A program made the position numbers and the translations under genes. DNA of 64,000 nucleotides. It comes from Gordonia desulfuricans NBRC 100010 (GTDB lineage Bacteria > Actinomycetota > Actinomycetes > Mycobacteriales > Mycobacteriaceae). Below the pieces are notes generated by a model, which ran no database searches, was not told the origin of the DNA, and saw only the letters and a list, made by a program, of their open reading frames with translations. Positions 54,965-63,965 of the stretch are shown piece after piece; within the stretch, counting starts at the first letter, position 1, and the number at the start of each line of letters is the position of its first letter. The stretch spans positions 1-64,000 of the forward strand of contig NZ_BCNF01000002.1 in NCBI RefSeq assembly GCF_001485495.1, in the 5' to 3' direction.

Positions 54965-56170
54965 GTGAACAAGAGAATCACCGTCCCGGCGCTGATGTTG
55001 GCGGTGACGGCGCCGGTCGTCCTTGCGGGCTGCACCGCCAAGCAGAGCGACGACGAGGCGATCGCGGTCACCTCGACCAACGACTCCTGCGAGCTGGCGA
55101 GCACCGAGGCCACCACCGGGCTGATCAACTTCAAGGTCACCAACAACGGCTCGAAGATCACCGAGTTCTACCTCTACGGTCAGAACAATCGTGTTCTCGG
55201 CGAGGTGGAGAACATCGGACCTGGCCTGTCGGGAAACCTGACGGTGGAGGTCGTCGACCCGGGGACCTACACGGTCGCCTGTAAGCCCGGAATGGTCGGC
55301 ACCGGAATCCAGAAGCAGATCACCGTCACCGGTGAGAAGAAGGAGAAGTCGCAGGCCCCGGCCGACGTCAACGCGGCCAAGGAACGCTACCTCGACTACG
55401 TCCGCGGACAGATCGACGGTCTGGCCGCCCAGACCGAGATCTTCGTCAACCATGTGAAGGCCGGCGACCTCGACGCCGCCCGGGCACAGTTCGGTCAGGT
55501 CCGCACCTTCTACGAGCGGGTCGAGCCGGTCGCCGAGTCCTTCCCGGAGCTCGATCCCGCGATCGACATGCGGTGGGACGACACCGGCGACGGCGCAGAT
55601 CCGTTCACCGGCTTCCACCGCATCGAGCGCTACCTGTGGCCGCCGCAGCCGCAGGAGATCGGCGACGGTGAGGGTCAGATCGCCCCGGCCGACGCCGCCG
55701 ACGCCAAGACCGAGGACACCGCGGCCAACATCGAGAAGATCGCCGACGACCTGCTGGCCAACGTCAACAAGTTGAAGGAGGAGGTGAACAAGCCCGACTT
55801 CACCTTCGAGGACCGGCAGTTCGTCCAGGGGCCGCAGGCGCTGATCGACGAGATCGCCGCCACCAAGGTGGGCGGCGAGGAGGATCGCTACTCGCACACG
55901 GACCTCTGGGACTTCGCCGCCAACGTCGACGGTGCCGAGACGCTGATCGCCGAGATGCAGCCGATCATCTCCGCGAAGAACCCGGAACTGATGAACAAGA
56001 TCACCGAGCAGTTCGCCGACGTGCGCACCGCGATCAACCAGTTCCGTGAGGGGGACGGCTACGTCCCCTACACCGAGGTGACCCCAGAGCAGCGAAAGTC
56101 GCTGTCGGACAAGATCGACGCCCTGTCGGCCACCCTCTCGGAGGTACCCGGCATCGTCCTGGGGTCCTGA
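54965..56170 (+). CDS. efeO: Iron uptake lipoprotein EfeO with cupredoxin and M75 domains
   Basis: A 401-residue lipoprotein. The signal peptide ends at the lipobox VLAGC (lipidated Cys23). Residues 35-125 are a cupredoxin-like EfeO domain (NDSCELASTEATTGLINFKVTNNG, with a late Cys/Met), and residues 130-400 form the imelysin-like M75 domain with the HRIE metal motif (GFHRIERYLWP). It binds extracellular ferrous iron and passes it to EfeU. GTG 54965 follows GAAAGGA. A terminator at 56220-56253 ends the efe unit. Confidence 0.94.
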   Translation: MNKRITVPALMLAVTAPVVLAGCTAKQSDDEAIAVTSTNDSCELASTEATTGLINFKVTNNGSKITEFYLYGQNNRVLGEVENIGPGLSGNLTVEVVDPGTYTVACKPGMVGTGIQKQITVTGEKKEKSQAPADVNAAKERYLDYVRGQIDGLAAQTEIFVNHVKAGDLDAARAQFGQVRTFYERVEPVAESFPELDPAIDMRWDDTGDGADPFTGFHRIERYLWPPQPQEIGDGEGQIAPADAADAKTEDTAANIEKIADDLLANVNKLKEEVNKPDFTFEDRQFVQGPQALIDEIAATKVGGEEDRYSHTDLWDFAANVDGAETLIAEMQPIISAKNPELMNKITEQFADVRTAINQFREGDGYVPYTEVTPEQRKSLSDKIDALSATLSEVPGIVLGS

Positions 56171-56219
56171 TCCGGGGTCACCGGCAGTGATCGTCGAGGC
56201 CAGTGATCATCGAGGACGA

Positions 56220-56253
56220 CAGGGAGCCCGCCACGTCGGTGGCGGGCTCCCTG
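56220..56253 (+). terminator. Terminator after efeO
   Basis: A 15-bp stem: CAGGGAGCCCGCCAC (56220-56234), loop GTCG, and GTGGCGGGCTCCCTG (56239-56253), 50 bases after the efeO stop. Confidence 0.85.
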
Positions 56254-56385
56254 CTCTCCACTGCACACCTTGCTCGAGGCACACCTGTTCGCCATCGGTC
56301 TCGACCGACCGGCGAACCGAGTGTGCCGTGCCCGAACCGAACGCCCGGTCACGGCTGCCTCCACAGGCCGGTGGATCTCACGAGA

Positions 56386-56425
56386 AAGGCCCCGCCACCA
56401 GCATCTCTGCTGGTGGCGGGGCCTT
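56386..56425 (-). terminator. Terminator after tRNA-Asn
   Basis: An 18-bp perfect stem, AAGGCCCCGCCACCAGCA (56386-56403) with its complement at 56408-56425 across a 4-base loop, directly following tRNA-Asn on the minus strand and trailed by TTTCTC. Confidence 0.88.
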
Positions 56426-56430
56426 CGTTG

Positions 56431-56503
56431 CTCCCCCAACTGGACTCGAACCAGTAACCGTTCGATTAACAGTCGAATGCTCTGCCAATTGAGCTATGGG
56501 GGA
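56431..56503 (-). tRNA. tRNA-Asn (anticodon GTT)
   Basis: Minus-strand cloverleaf with acceptor TCCCCCA/TGGGGGA, D arm AGCTC-GGCAGAGC, anticodon loop CTGTTAA (GTT, asparagine), and T arm ACTGG-TTCGAGT-CCAGT; discriminator G. CCA is not encoded. Confidence 0.96.
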
Positions 56504-56628
56504 CCGCTTGGCTGCTCCGGCGGGGCCCTTGTGGGGCATCACCCGAACGAGAATGAACTTTAGCGCAACGTTCGCAACAACCACAAAACGACTGGTCAAA
56601 GCCATTTTTCCGACCATCCGAACGAGAA

Positions 56629-56665
56629 GGGCCCGGTCTGGTGTCCTGCGACACAGACCGGGCCC
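56629..56665 (-). terminator. Terminator after tRNA-Met
   Basis: GGGCCCGGTCTG (56629-56640) pairs with CAGACCGGGCCC (56654-56665), extended inward by TGT/ACA past one bulged base. On the minus strand it begins 6 bases after the tRNA and is followed by TTCTCG. Confidence 0.85.
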
Positions 56666-56670
56666 ACGCG

Positions 56671-56744
56671 TAGGGAGTGCGGGGCTTGAACCCGCGACCA
56701 ATCGATTATGAGTCGACGGCTCTAACCAACTGAGCTAACTCCCC
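56671..56744 (-). tRNA. tRNA-Met (anticodon CAT, elongator-like)
   Basis: Minus-strand cloverleaf: acceptor GGGGAGT/ACTCCCT, D arm AGCTC-TTAGAGC, anticodon stem GTCGA/TCGAT with loop CTCATAA (CAT), T arm GCGGG-TTCAAGC-CCCGC, discriminator A. The anticodon stem lacks the GGG/CCC pairs of an initiator, so it is elongator Met; an Ile tRNA with lysidine-modified CAT cannot be excluded by eye. Confidence 0.9.
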
Positions 56745-56866
56745 GTGCGGCGACAACACTATCGCAGCGGCCCTCGCCGCGACCAAGGTCCCGACCTCGC
56801 TGCCGGAGGTCCCGATATCGCCCAAACCACTCCCCGCCGGACCACCGCGCGCGTAGCGTCCCCGAC

Positions 56867-56962
56867 ATGGACGCAATGTGGGTTATGCCGCTCGTGGCAC
56901 TGGTTTCGTGCGTGGTCATCGGATGGGGTTTCGCGGTCGGAATCCCTGGCAACAAGGACTGA
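56867..56962 (+). CDS. 31-aa membrane miniprotein
   Basis: ATG 56867 opens a 31-codon frame, MDAMWVMPLVALVSCVVI then GWGFAVGIPGNKD, ending TGA at 56962. It is one hydrophobic helix of about 22 residues with an acidic N-terminus and a Lys-Asp tail. A perfect 15-bp terminator stem starts 12 bases after the stop, and the unit is divergent from tRNA-Met, so it has its own transcript. It is too short for standard gene finders. Function unknown; such peptides often modulate a membrane complex. The terminator is the main evidence that it is a gene. Confidence 0.6.
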   Translation: MDAMWVMPLVALVSCVVIGWGFAVGIPGNKD

Positions 56963-56974
56963 TACAGCAACACC

Positions 56975-57010
56975 GCACCCGGCCCGACGTTCTCGCGTCG
57001 GGCCGGGTGC
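56975..57010 (+). terminator. Terminator after the 31-aa miniprotein
   Basis: GCACCCGGCCCGACG (56975-56989) and CGTCGGGCCGGGTGC (56996-57010) form a perfect 15-bp stem with a 6-base loop. Confidence 0.88.
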
Positions 57011-57061
57011 GCTGCGTTCTGCACCACGCCGCCCGGTCGCCGAAACCTCGCCCGCAGGACC

Positions 57062-57103
57062 CGTAGCACTCTGCTACGCTCGACGGTGTAGCAGAATGCA
57101 ACA
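57062..57103 (+). promoter_or_regulatory. Paired operators of the toxin-antitoxin unit
   Basis: GTAGCA-CTC-TGCTAC (57063-57077, extended by C/G to 57062-57078) and TGTAGCA-GAA-TGCAACA (57087-57103) are inverted repeats of one design, with centres 25 bases apart. They lie directly before the antitoxin, and a -10-like TACGCT (57075-57080) overlaps the first, as expected for autorepression. Confidence 0.7.
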
Positions 57104-57116
57104 CACGGAGGCGGCC

Positions 57117-57569
57117 ATGACGACGAACAAGGCGGCGACCAGCAAGGTGGCGACGGACAACGTGGCGGCCGACAAGGTGGCGGCCGACAAGGTGGCGACG
57201 GCCGACAAGGTCACCCGGTTCTCGGCGGCACTCGTGGACGCCGCAGGCGCCGAGGGCGCCCGTGAGCACCGTTCGGCCCGCCAGCAACTCGAACACTGGG
57301 CCCGCGTCGGACGCGGCGTCTCCGTGCGCACCAGCGGTGCGCGCCGCCGCGTCGAGGCAGCCCTGGCCGGCACACTGCCGATCACCGACCTCACCGACGA
57401 AGAGACCGTCGTCTTCGACTCCGAGATCGACGCCCTCCTCGAGGAGCGTCTCGATCGGACCGACCTGGTCGCCGAACGCAGTGCCGCCGGGTTCGCGTCG
57501 GTCGCCGTCGACGATGCCGGACGCATGGTCGAGTACCGCCCCGACGGCAGCATCGTCGTCCTGGAGTGA
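57117..57569 (+). CDS. ParD-like antitoxin (probable)
   Basis: A 150-residue protein. The N-terminal 30 residues are a low-complexity repeat of Val-Ala-Ala-Asp-Lys units. Residues 30-80 (VTRFSAALVDAAGAEGAREHRSARQQLEHWARVGRGVS) match the ParD-like antitoxin family in which a ribbon-helix-helix fold ends in a QIEHWARLGR-type helix. The C-terminal 60 residues would wrap the toxin. It overlaps the downstream zeta-like gene by 4 bases (GTGA). GGAGG at 57107-57111 decides ATG 57117 over the in-frame ATG 57096. Two upstream palindromes are probable autoregulatory operators. Confidence 0.8.
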   Translation: MTTNKAATSKVATDNVAADKVAADKVATADKVTRFSAALVDAAGAEGAREHRSARQQLEHWARVGRGVSVRTSGARRRVEAALAGTLPITDLTDEETVVFDSEIDALLEERLDRTDLVAERSAAGFASVAVDDAGRMVEYRPDGSIVVLE

Positions 57570-58165
57570 ACGCCCGACTCGACCTGGTCGTGGGCTGCAA
57601 CGGGGCGGGCAAGACCACCCTCGTCGAGCACCACCTTCTCCCCCTGCTGCACACACCGTTCGTCAATGCCGACGAGATCGCCCGTCGCCGTTGGCCTTCG
57701 ACAGCCGAAGCACACTCCTACGACGCCGCCCAGATCGCCGCCCGCACCCGCGCCACCCTGATCGGCCTGCAGCGCTCGTTCATCGCCGAGACGGTCTTCT
57801 CCCACCCGTCCAAGCTCGACCTCGTCGACGACGCACACGAACACGGATTCCGGGTGGTGCTGCATGTGGTGATGGTCCCCGAGGAGTACGCGGTCCACCG
57901 CGTCCGGCTCCGCGTCGACAGCGGTGGACATTCGGTGCCGGAGAACAAGATCCGTGCCCGCTATGCCCGGGTGTGGCCGCTCGCGGTGGCCGCGATCGGG
58001 CGGTGCGAGCAGGCGACGGTCTATGACAACCACGCCCGACGCACCCGCATCGTCGCCCGATTCGCCGACGGCACACCGACGTTCACCCCCGACTGGCCGT
58101 CGTGGACGCCCGAACCGCTGCGCACCGCATGGCCCACGGACCGCGTACACGACCCCGACATGTGA
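57566..58165 (+). CDS. Zeta-toxin-like P-loop kinase (probable toxin)
   Basis: A 199-residue P-loop protein. GCNGAGKTTLVEHHLLP is the Walker A, FVNADEIARRRWP the zeta-type substrate-binding strand (Asn-Ala-Asp), FIAETVFSHPSKLDLV the typical ET-S segment, and later RVRLRVDSGGHSVPENKIRARYAR the lid with arginines. This is the zeta/UNAG kinase-like family, whose toxins phosphorylate UDP-N-acetylglucosamine; some relatives act on other small molecules. The GTG start overlaps the antitoxin stop. The upstream ParD-like partner is not a classical epsilon antitoxin, so this is a variant pairing. Confidence 0.82.
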   Translation: MNARLDLVVGCNGAGKTTLVEHHLLPLLHTPFVNADEIARRRWPSTAEAHSYDAAQIAARTRATLIGLQRSFIAETVFSHPSKLDLVDDAHEHGFRVVLHVVMVPEEYAVHRVRLRVDSGGHSVPENKIRARYARVWPLAVAAIGRCEQATVYDNHARRTRIVARFADGTPTFTPDWPSWTPEPLRTAWPTDRVHDPDM

Positions 58166-58294
58166 TCTCCACCTCGCCGATCAGCCAGAGTGAAACGGTG
58201 CGCTCATTGCCCGTTCGGACAGGTACCGCCCCATACTTTTCTGCATCTCGTCCGCCGGAGACCATCGGCGATCAGATCAGTCGAGGGGGCAGCC

Positions 58295-58462
58295 ATGAGC
58301 ACCAATGCAGACCACATCTGGGGACGTCCACGCCCGGTTCCCGACCGGTGCGACGGTCGGCACACCTATGCCGGCGGCTGCCGGTACAACGCCGAGGATC
58401 CGCACCGCCCGCTGTTCCCGCCAGAACTGCGGCCGGGAATCGGCAACTCCACCGCCGCCTGA
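58295..58462 (+). CDS. 55-aa hypothetical protein with CxxRHTYAGGC motif
   Basis: A small frame from ATG 58295 with a GAGGGGG ribosome site 5-11 bases upstream. The 55-residue product (begins MSTNADHIWGRPRPVPDRC) has two Cys and two His within residues 7-29 and ends in a Pro-rich tail. Aromatic and Pro-rich content and good codon bias suggest a real gene, but no family is known to me. It ends 19 bases before the convergent dnaG stop. Confidence 0.5.
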   Translation: MSTNADHIWGRPRPVPDRCDGRHTYAGGCRYNAEDPHRPLFPPELRPGIGNSTAA

Positions 58463-58481
58463 ACGGCCCGGCCCGGTCGCC

Positions 58482-60395
58482 TCAGCCCGCGGTGGCGCTC
58501 GGGTCGACGGCTTGCTCGAGCAGACTGCGCCGGTAGGCCTCGAGCGCCACGAGGTCGCCGAAGACGGCGTTGTAGCCGTCCGGATCGTCGCTGGGCGCCA
58601 TCCGCCGCAGCCGCGACTTGATGTCGGCGATCTGCGAACCCACCCACACCTCCTGCAGCCGTGCGAGGACGCTGTTGATGTAGCGGGGGATGTTGTCCTC
58701 GGTCACCGGGATCGGTTCGACGGCGAGCTCGGTCACCAGCGACGACAGCACCAGATCGTCGACCTCGTGGTTGACCGCGTCCACCCACTGGGCGCCGCCC
58801 ATGCCCGACGACGTGCCGCCCAGGTCGGCCATCGCCTGGCGCAGCCGCGCATAGGCGTGGTCGGTGAAGCATTCCTCGGGCAGCGAGTCGAAGACCGTTC
58901 CGGCGATCGCCGGATACTGCAGGGCACCCTTGAGCGCCTCACGCTGTACCCACAGACGCGGGTCGTCGGACCGTGGATGCCCGATGTCGGGGTCCTTGGT
59001 GGCCTCGGGACGGTCACGGCGCATCGGCCGTCCCCGACCCCGGCTGCGGCCGGTGGCACGGGCATACCGGGCGCCTTCCTCACGCACCCGCGCGAGCACC
59101 TGGCCGACCTCTTCCCAGCCGATCCAGCCGGCGAGCTGACGGGCGTACTCGTCCCGCAGCGCGACGTCCTTGATCCGCGAGACCACCGGCACGGCCTCGC
59201 GCAGTGCGTGGACACGCCCCTCGGCGGTGTCGAGGTCGTACTCGGCGATGATCGTCTTGATCGCGAACTCGAACATCGGCACACGGCGGGCGATCAGATC
59301 ACGCACCGCGGGGTCGCCGCGTTCCTGGCGCAGCTCGCACGGGTCCATGCCGTCCGGGGCGATCGCCACATAGGTCTGGCCGGCGATGGACTGTTCGCCC
59401 TCGAAGGCCTTGAGCGCAGCCGCTTTTCCCGCGTCGTCGCCGTCGAAGGTGTAGATCACCTCACCGCGGAAGTACGAGTCGTCCATCATCAGCCGGCGCA
59501 CCAGCGCGAGGTGGTCCTCGCCGAAGGCGGTACCGCACGACGCGACGGCGGTGGTGACCCCGGCCAGATGCATCGCCATCACGTCGGTGTAGCCCTCGAC
59601 GATCACCACCTGATGCCCGCGGGCGATGTTCTTCTTGGCGATGTCCAGCCCGAACAGCACCTGAGACTTCTTGTACAGCATGGTCTCCGGCGTGTTCATG
59701 TACTTGCCGAGGTTGTCGTCGTCGAACAGTTTGCGCGCACCGAAGCCGATGATGTCGCCACCGAGATTGCGGATCGGCCACAGCAGCCGCCGGTGGAACC
59801 GGTCGATCGGCCCCTTGCGTCCCTGCTTGGACAGACCGGCGGCCTCGAGTTCGGCGAACTCGAATCCCTCCGACAGCAGGTGCTTGGTCATCACGTCCCA
59901 GCCGCCGGGTGCATAGCCACACCCGAACGCGGCGGCCGCCGCGGCGTCGAAGTTCCGCTCGGTCAGATACTCGCGCGCGGTCTTGGCGTCGGGGGTCTGC
60001 AGCTGCTGGACGTAGAACTTGTGGGCCGCGGCATTGGCCGCGGCGAGACGGGCGCGGGTACCACGGTCACGCTGGACGCTCGGGCCGCCGCCCTCGTAGT
60101 GGATCTGATAGCCGATACGGTCGGCGAGTTGCTCGACGGCCTCGACGAAGCCGATGTGCTCCTGCTTCTGCAAGAAGCTGTAGACATCGCCGCCCTCGCC
60201 GCAGCCGAAGCAGTGGAAGTGCCCGTGAAGTGGGCGGACGTGGAACGACGGGGTCTTCTCGTCGTGGAAGGGACACAGTCCCTTGAGACGGTCGGGTCCG
60301 GCCTGCTTCAGGGCGACGTAGTCGCCGATGATCTCCTCGATCCGCGTCTGTTCACGGATTGCCGTGATATCGCGATCGGGGATTCGGCCTGCCAC
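58482..60395 (-). CDS. dnaG: DNA primase
   Basis: The 637-residue primase makes RNA primers for replication. The N-terminal zinc finger is visible ([16 protein letters not shown]...[17 protein letters not shown]2 type), followed by the Toprim core ([17 protein letters not shown] and [12 protein letters not shown] with the catalytic acidic residues), and a C-terminal helicase-binding domain after a basic linker ([20 protein letters not shown]). ATG 60395 starts at the conserved GRIPD. The length matches mycobacterial DnaG (about 640). It is divergent from the GH3 gene with a 168-base gap. Confidence 0.96.
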   Translation of the reverse strand: MAGRIPDRDITAIREQTRIEEIIGDYVALKQAGPDRLKGLCPFHDEKTPSFHVRPLHGHFHCFGCGEGGDVYSFLQKQEHIGFVEAVEQLADRIGYQIHYEGGGPSVQRDRGTRARLAAANAAAHKFYVQQLQTPDAKTAREYLTERNFDAAAAAAFGCGYAPGGWDVMTKHLLSEGFEFAELEAAGLSKQGRKGPIDRFHRRLLWPIRNLGGDIIGFGARKLFDDDNLGKYMNTPETMLYKKSQVLFGLDIAKKNIARGHQVVIVEGYTDVMAMHLAGVTTAVASCGTAFGEDHLALVRRLMMDDSYFRGEVIYTFDGDDAGKAAALKAFEGEQSIAGQTYVAIAPDGMDPCELRQERGDPAVRDLIARRVPMFEFAIKTIIAEYDLDTAEGRVHALREAVPVVSRIKDVALRDEYARQLAGWIGWEEVGQVLARVREEGARYARATGRSRGRGRPMRRDRPEATKDPDIGHPRSDDPRLWVQREALKGALQYPAIAGTVFDSLPEECFTDHAYARLRQAMADLGGTSSGMGGAQWVDAVNHEVDDLVLSSLVTELAVEPIPVTEDNIPRYINSVLARLQEVWVGSQIADIKSRLRRMAPSDDPDGYNAVFGDLVALEAYRRSLLEQAVDPSATAG

Positions 60396-60563
60396 TTTGA
60401 CCAGTGTAGTGATGCCTGCGGGCAGTGTGCGGTCGGCGCCACATCACTGTGGACAACCGGACATTCCAGCCGCCTCGTCACCGCGGACGACTACCGTCGG
60501 ATCGCGGGCCGGGCGCCATCCATCGACACACCCCGGCCGACCCTCGCACAGCAAGGAGCCACC

Positions 60564-62862
60564 GTGACCCGAGCCGCCGAGACCGACTTCCCCACCGCCG
60601 ATTCGCTGTCGGCCACCGACCAGGCCCGGCTGACCAGCGGCCGTGACTTCTGGACCACCGAGTCCGTCGACGGGCTGCCGTCGATCATGCTCACCGACGG
60701 GCCGCACGGCCTGCGCAAGCAGGAGGGTGCCGCCGACCATCTCGGGCTGTCGGGGAGCGTCCCGGCGACCTGCTTCCCGCCGGCAGTGGGTCTGGCGCAG
60801 ACCTGGAACCCCGCACTCGCCGAGCGGATCGGTGCCGCGGTGGGTGCCGAGGCGCGCGCCGCCGCGGTGTCGGTGGTCCTCGGCCCCGGCGTCAACCTCA
60901 AGCGTTCCCCGCTCGGTGGCCGCAACTTCGAGTACTTCTCCGAGGATCCGTACCTGGCCGGTGTCCTGGGCACCGCCTGGGTGCGCGGCATCCAGGCGCA
61001 GGGCGTCGGGGCCTCGCTCAAGCACTTCGCGGCCAACAACCAGGAGACCGACCGCATGCGGGTCAGCTCCGACATCGACGAACGCACCCTGCACGAGCTG
61101 TATCTGCGGGCGTTTCGCCGCATCGTGCGCGACGGGCAGCCGTGGACGGTGATGTGCGCCTACAACAAGATCAACGGCGTGTACGCGGCACAGGACCGGG
61201 AGTTGCTCACCACCATCCTGCGCGAGGAGTGGGGTTTCGAGGGCCTGGTGGTCAGCGACTGGGGTGCGGTGGCCGATCGGGTCGCCTCGCTCGCCGCCGG
61301 ACTGGATCTGACGATGCCCTCCCCCGGCACGGCCTCCGACGACGCGGTCGCCGCCGCCGTCGCCGACGGCACCCTCGACCCGGCGGCGCTCGCGGCGTCG
61401 GCGGGGCGGGTGATCGATCTGGTCGCACGCACCGCGGCCGGTCGCCAGAACGCCCCGGCCATCGCCGATCTCGACGCCCACCACGCCCTGGCACGCGAGG
61501 CCGCCGAGCAGGCGATCGTGTTGTTGCGCAACGACGATGACCTGCTGCCGCTGTCGGACGAGTCCGGGTCGGTGGCGGTGATCGGCTACTTCGCCGAGGA
61601 TCTGCGGTATCAGGGCGGCGGGTCGTCGCATGTCAACGCCACCAGGGTGGAGGCGCCGCTCGACGAGCTGTGCAGCTTCGTCCCCGGCGAGCTGCTGTTC
61701 GCGCAGGGCTACACCGTCGACGGCTCGGGGGATGCCGAGGAGTTGCGTTCCTCGGCGGTCTTCCAGGCCGGTCAGGCCGATTCGGTGGTCCTGTTCCTCG
61801 GTCTCGGTGAGCGGCAGGAGTCGGAGAGCTTCGACCGCGCCGACCTCGAACTCCCGGCCGATCAGCTCGGCGCTCGCCGAGGCCGTCGTCGCGGCCAATC
61901 CGAACACCGTGGTCGTGCTCTCCCACGGCGGTGCGTTGCGTCTGGCCCCGCTGACCGCACCGGCCATCCTCGATTGCGGGCTGCTCGGGCAGGCCGGCGG
62001 TTCGGCGATCGCCGCGACCCTGTTCGGCAAGGTCAATCCGTCGGGTCGGCTGGCCGAGACCCTGCCGGTCCGGCTCGCCGACACCCCGGCGCACCTGTCG
62101 TTTCCCGGCGAGCACGGACACGTCGTCTACGGCGAGGGCATCCACGTGGGCTACCGGTGGTACGACGCCCGCGATCTTGATGTGGAGTTCCCCTTCGGGC
62201 ACGGCTTGTCCTACACCGAGTTCGAGTACCGCGACCTGGTGGTCACCACCTCCGACGACGGACTCACCGTGGAGCTCACCGTCACCAACCTCGGCCCGTA
62301 CGACGGCCGTGAGGTGGTGCAGGTCTATGTCGGTGTCGACGGCTCGGCGGTGGCCCGCGCCCCACGGGAGCTCAAGGGCTTCGCGTCGGTCGATCTCGGT
62401 GTCGGGCGATCGCAGCAGATCTGCCTCACCGTCGCACGCGACGACCTGGCGTACTGGGACACCCGCGTACACGGCTTCGTGGTCGAGGGCGGCACGTACC
62501 GGGTCGAGGTGGGGGCGTCGAGCCGCGACATCCGCCTCACCGACACCGTCGGTGTCGACGGTGACGAGTTGTCGATCCCGTTCACCCTGGACTCGACGAT
62601 CGGTGAACTGATGGCCACCCCGGCCGGGGCGCAGGCACTCGGTGATCTGGCCGGCCAGATGTTCGGCGACGCCGCCGGTGGCGATGCCCTGGGCGTCGAC
62701 CTGGGCGCATTGCTGGGGTCGATCCCGATCGGACGTCTGGCCGACTTCTCCGGCGGGGCGTTCCCTCGCGCCGTCATCGAGCAGCTGGTGGATCAGGCCA
62801 ACAGTGCCACCGACAGCCGACGCACCGCCTCGGACAGTTCGTCGGGGGTCAGCGCCGAGTAA
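60564..62862 (+). pseudogene. Glycoside hydrolase family 3 beta-glucosidase-like, frameshifted
   Basis: All GH3 domains are present in two frames. Frame 1 from GTG 60564 (AAGGAG upstream) covers the TIM barrel, with GVNLKRSPLGGRNFEYFSED, KHFAANNQET and the nucleophile-containing VVSDWGAV, and enters the second domain to LELPADQL. Near 61868-61871 reading must shift by one base, after which frame 2 continues with ALAEAVVAANPNTVVVLSHGGAL, the C-terminal alpha/beta sandwich, the acid/base region and a fibronectin-like domain to 62862. An extra G in CTCGGCGCTC explains it: without that base the text reads DQL-ALAEAV, the normal GH3 sequence. The 3' end overlaps the convergent aminotransferase by 70 bases. 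No signal peptide is seen, so the intact enzyme would be cytoplasmic. It may be inactivated, or a sequencing error. Confidence 0.85.
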
Positions 62863-63965
62863 CTCAGCCGCAGGCAGTCACCGAAGTCCGCGCGCACCCC
62901 GAAGGCGGCGCCGGGCACGTAGGCGACCCCGGCATCGACGGCGCCGGCCAGCAGGGCCGACGTGTCGGCGCCGGGAACCCTTGCCCAGCAGAACATTCCG
63001 CCCTCGGGTCGAGTGAACTCGACACGGTCACCGAACTCGCGGCTCAGCGCTGTGGCCAAGGCCGCCGCGCGGAGCCGGTAGGCGTCGCGGACGCGGGCGA
63101 TGTGGTTGTCCAGCCAGGTGCGGTCGTCGAGCAGTTCGGCGACGATCAGCTGACTGAAGGTCGATCCACACAGGTCGGCGCCCTGCCGCAGCAGTTCGAC
63201 CATCGCGATGATCTCGGGCGGCCCGCTCATCCAGCCGACCCGTAGGGCCGGTGCCAGGATCTTCGACGCCGATCCCAGTCGCACCACCCGCTCGCCGTGC
63301 GCGGCGATCGTCGCGACGTCGTCCCCGGTGAATCGCAGCCGGCCGTAGGGGTCGTCCTCCACCACGACGAAGCCGTAGTGGTCGGCGAGGCGGGCCAGTT
63401 CGATCCGCGTCTGCGTGGTCGCGGTGACCCCGGCCGGATTGTGGAAGTTGCTGACGGTGTGCACGATCCGCGGACGTGCGCCGGTCTCGAGCAGTTCACG
63501 CAGCGCATCGACGTCGGTGCCCGCCGAGGTGATCGGCAGCGCGACGACCTCGGCACGCACCGACTGGAACACCTGCAGTGCACCGACGTAGACCGGGTCG
63601 TCCACCACCACCATCTCCCCCGGGTTCACCAGGGCGTGCGCCAGCAGGAACAGGGCCTGCTGCGAACCGTGGGTGAGCAGCACCCGCCGCGGGGTTGTCA
63701 CGTCGTCGTAGCTGGCGACGGCCTCGCGGCATTCGTGGACCCCCGCGCTGACGGTGTACTGCAACGACGCGGAGTCGGCACTGATGCGGGCGGCGCATTC
63801 CGAGATGCGCTCGGCGGGAATCAGCTCGGTGGCCGGCAGCCCGCCGGCAAGACTGAGCACATGCGGCTGCTCGGTGAGCTTCAGCAGGTCGCGGATCGCC
63901 GACCCGCGAACGTTCGCCAGGGCATGCGAAGGCACGTAATCACTAGACAGCGCAAGGGAACTCAT
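62793..63965 (-). CDS. PLP-dependent aminotransferase (MocR/LysN-like catalytic domain)
   Basis: A 390-residue fold-type I aminotransferase without a DNA-binding domain. LSLAGGLPATELIP is the N-terminal substrate loop, THGSQQALFLLAH the cofactor helix, HTVSNFHNPAGVT the Asn/Pro motif, VVEDDPYGRLRF the ring-contacting Asp-Tyr, and GSASKILAPALRVGW the Schiff-base Lys. It most resembles 2-aminoadipate/valine-type transaminases. ATG 63965 is preferred over 63986. The window ends 35 bases upstream, so its promoter is not fully visible. Its 3' end overlaps the GH3 region. Confidence 0.9.
   Translation of the reverse strand: MSSLALSSDYVPSHALANVRGSAIRDLLKLTEQPHVLSLAGGLPATELIPAERISECAARISADSASLQYTVSAGVHECREAVASYDDVTTPRRVLLTHGSQQALFLLAHALVNPGEMVVVDDPVYVGALQVFQSVRAEVVALPITSAGTDVDALRELLETGARPRIVHTVSNFHNPAGVTATTQTRIELARLADHYGFVVVEDDPYGRLRFTGDDVATIAAHGERVVRLGSASKILAPALRVGWMSGPPEIIAMVELLRQGADLCGSTFSQLIVAELLDDRTWLDNHIARVRDAYRLRAAALATALSREFGDRVEFTRPEGGMFCWARVPGADTSALLAGAVDAGVAYVPGAAFGVRADFGDCLRLSYSALTPDELSEAVRRLSVALLA

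Noticed and set aside
53435-55897. 820-codon minus-strand open frame
   Set aside because: It is antisense to efeB, efeU and efeO and shows only repetitive low-complexity composition.
58305-60563. Plus-strand frame continuous with the GH3 gene
   Set aside because: It is antisense to dnaG; the GH3 protein starts at GTG 60564 behind an AAGGAG site.
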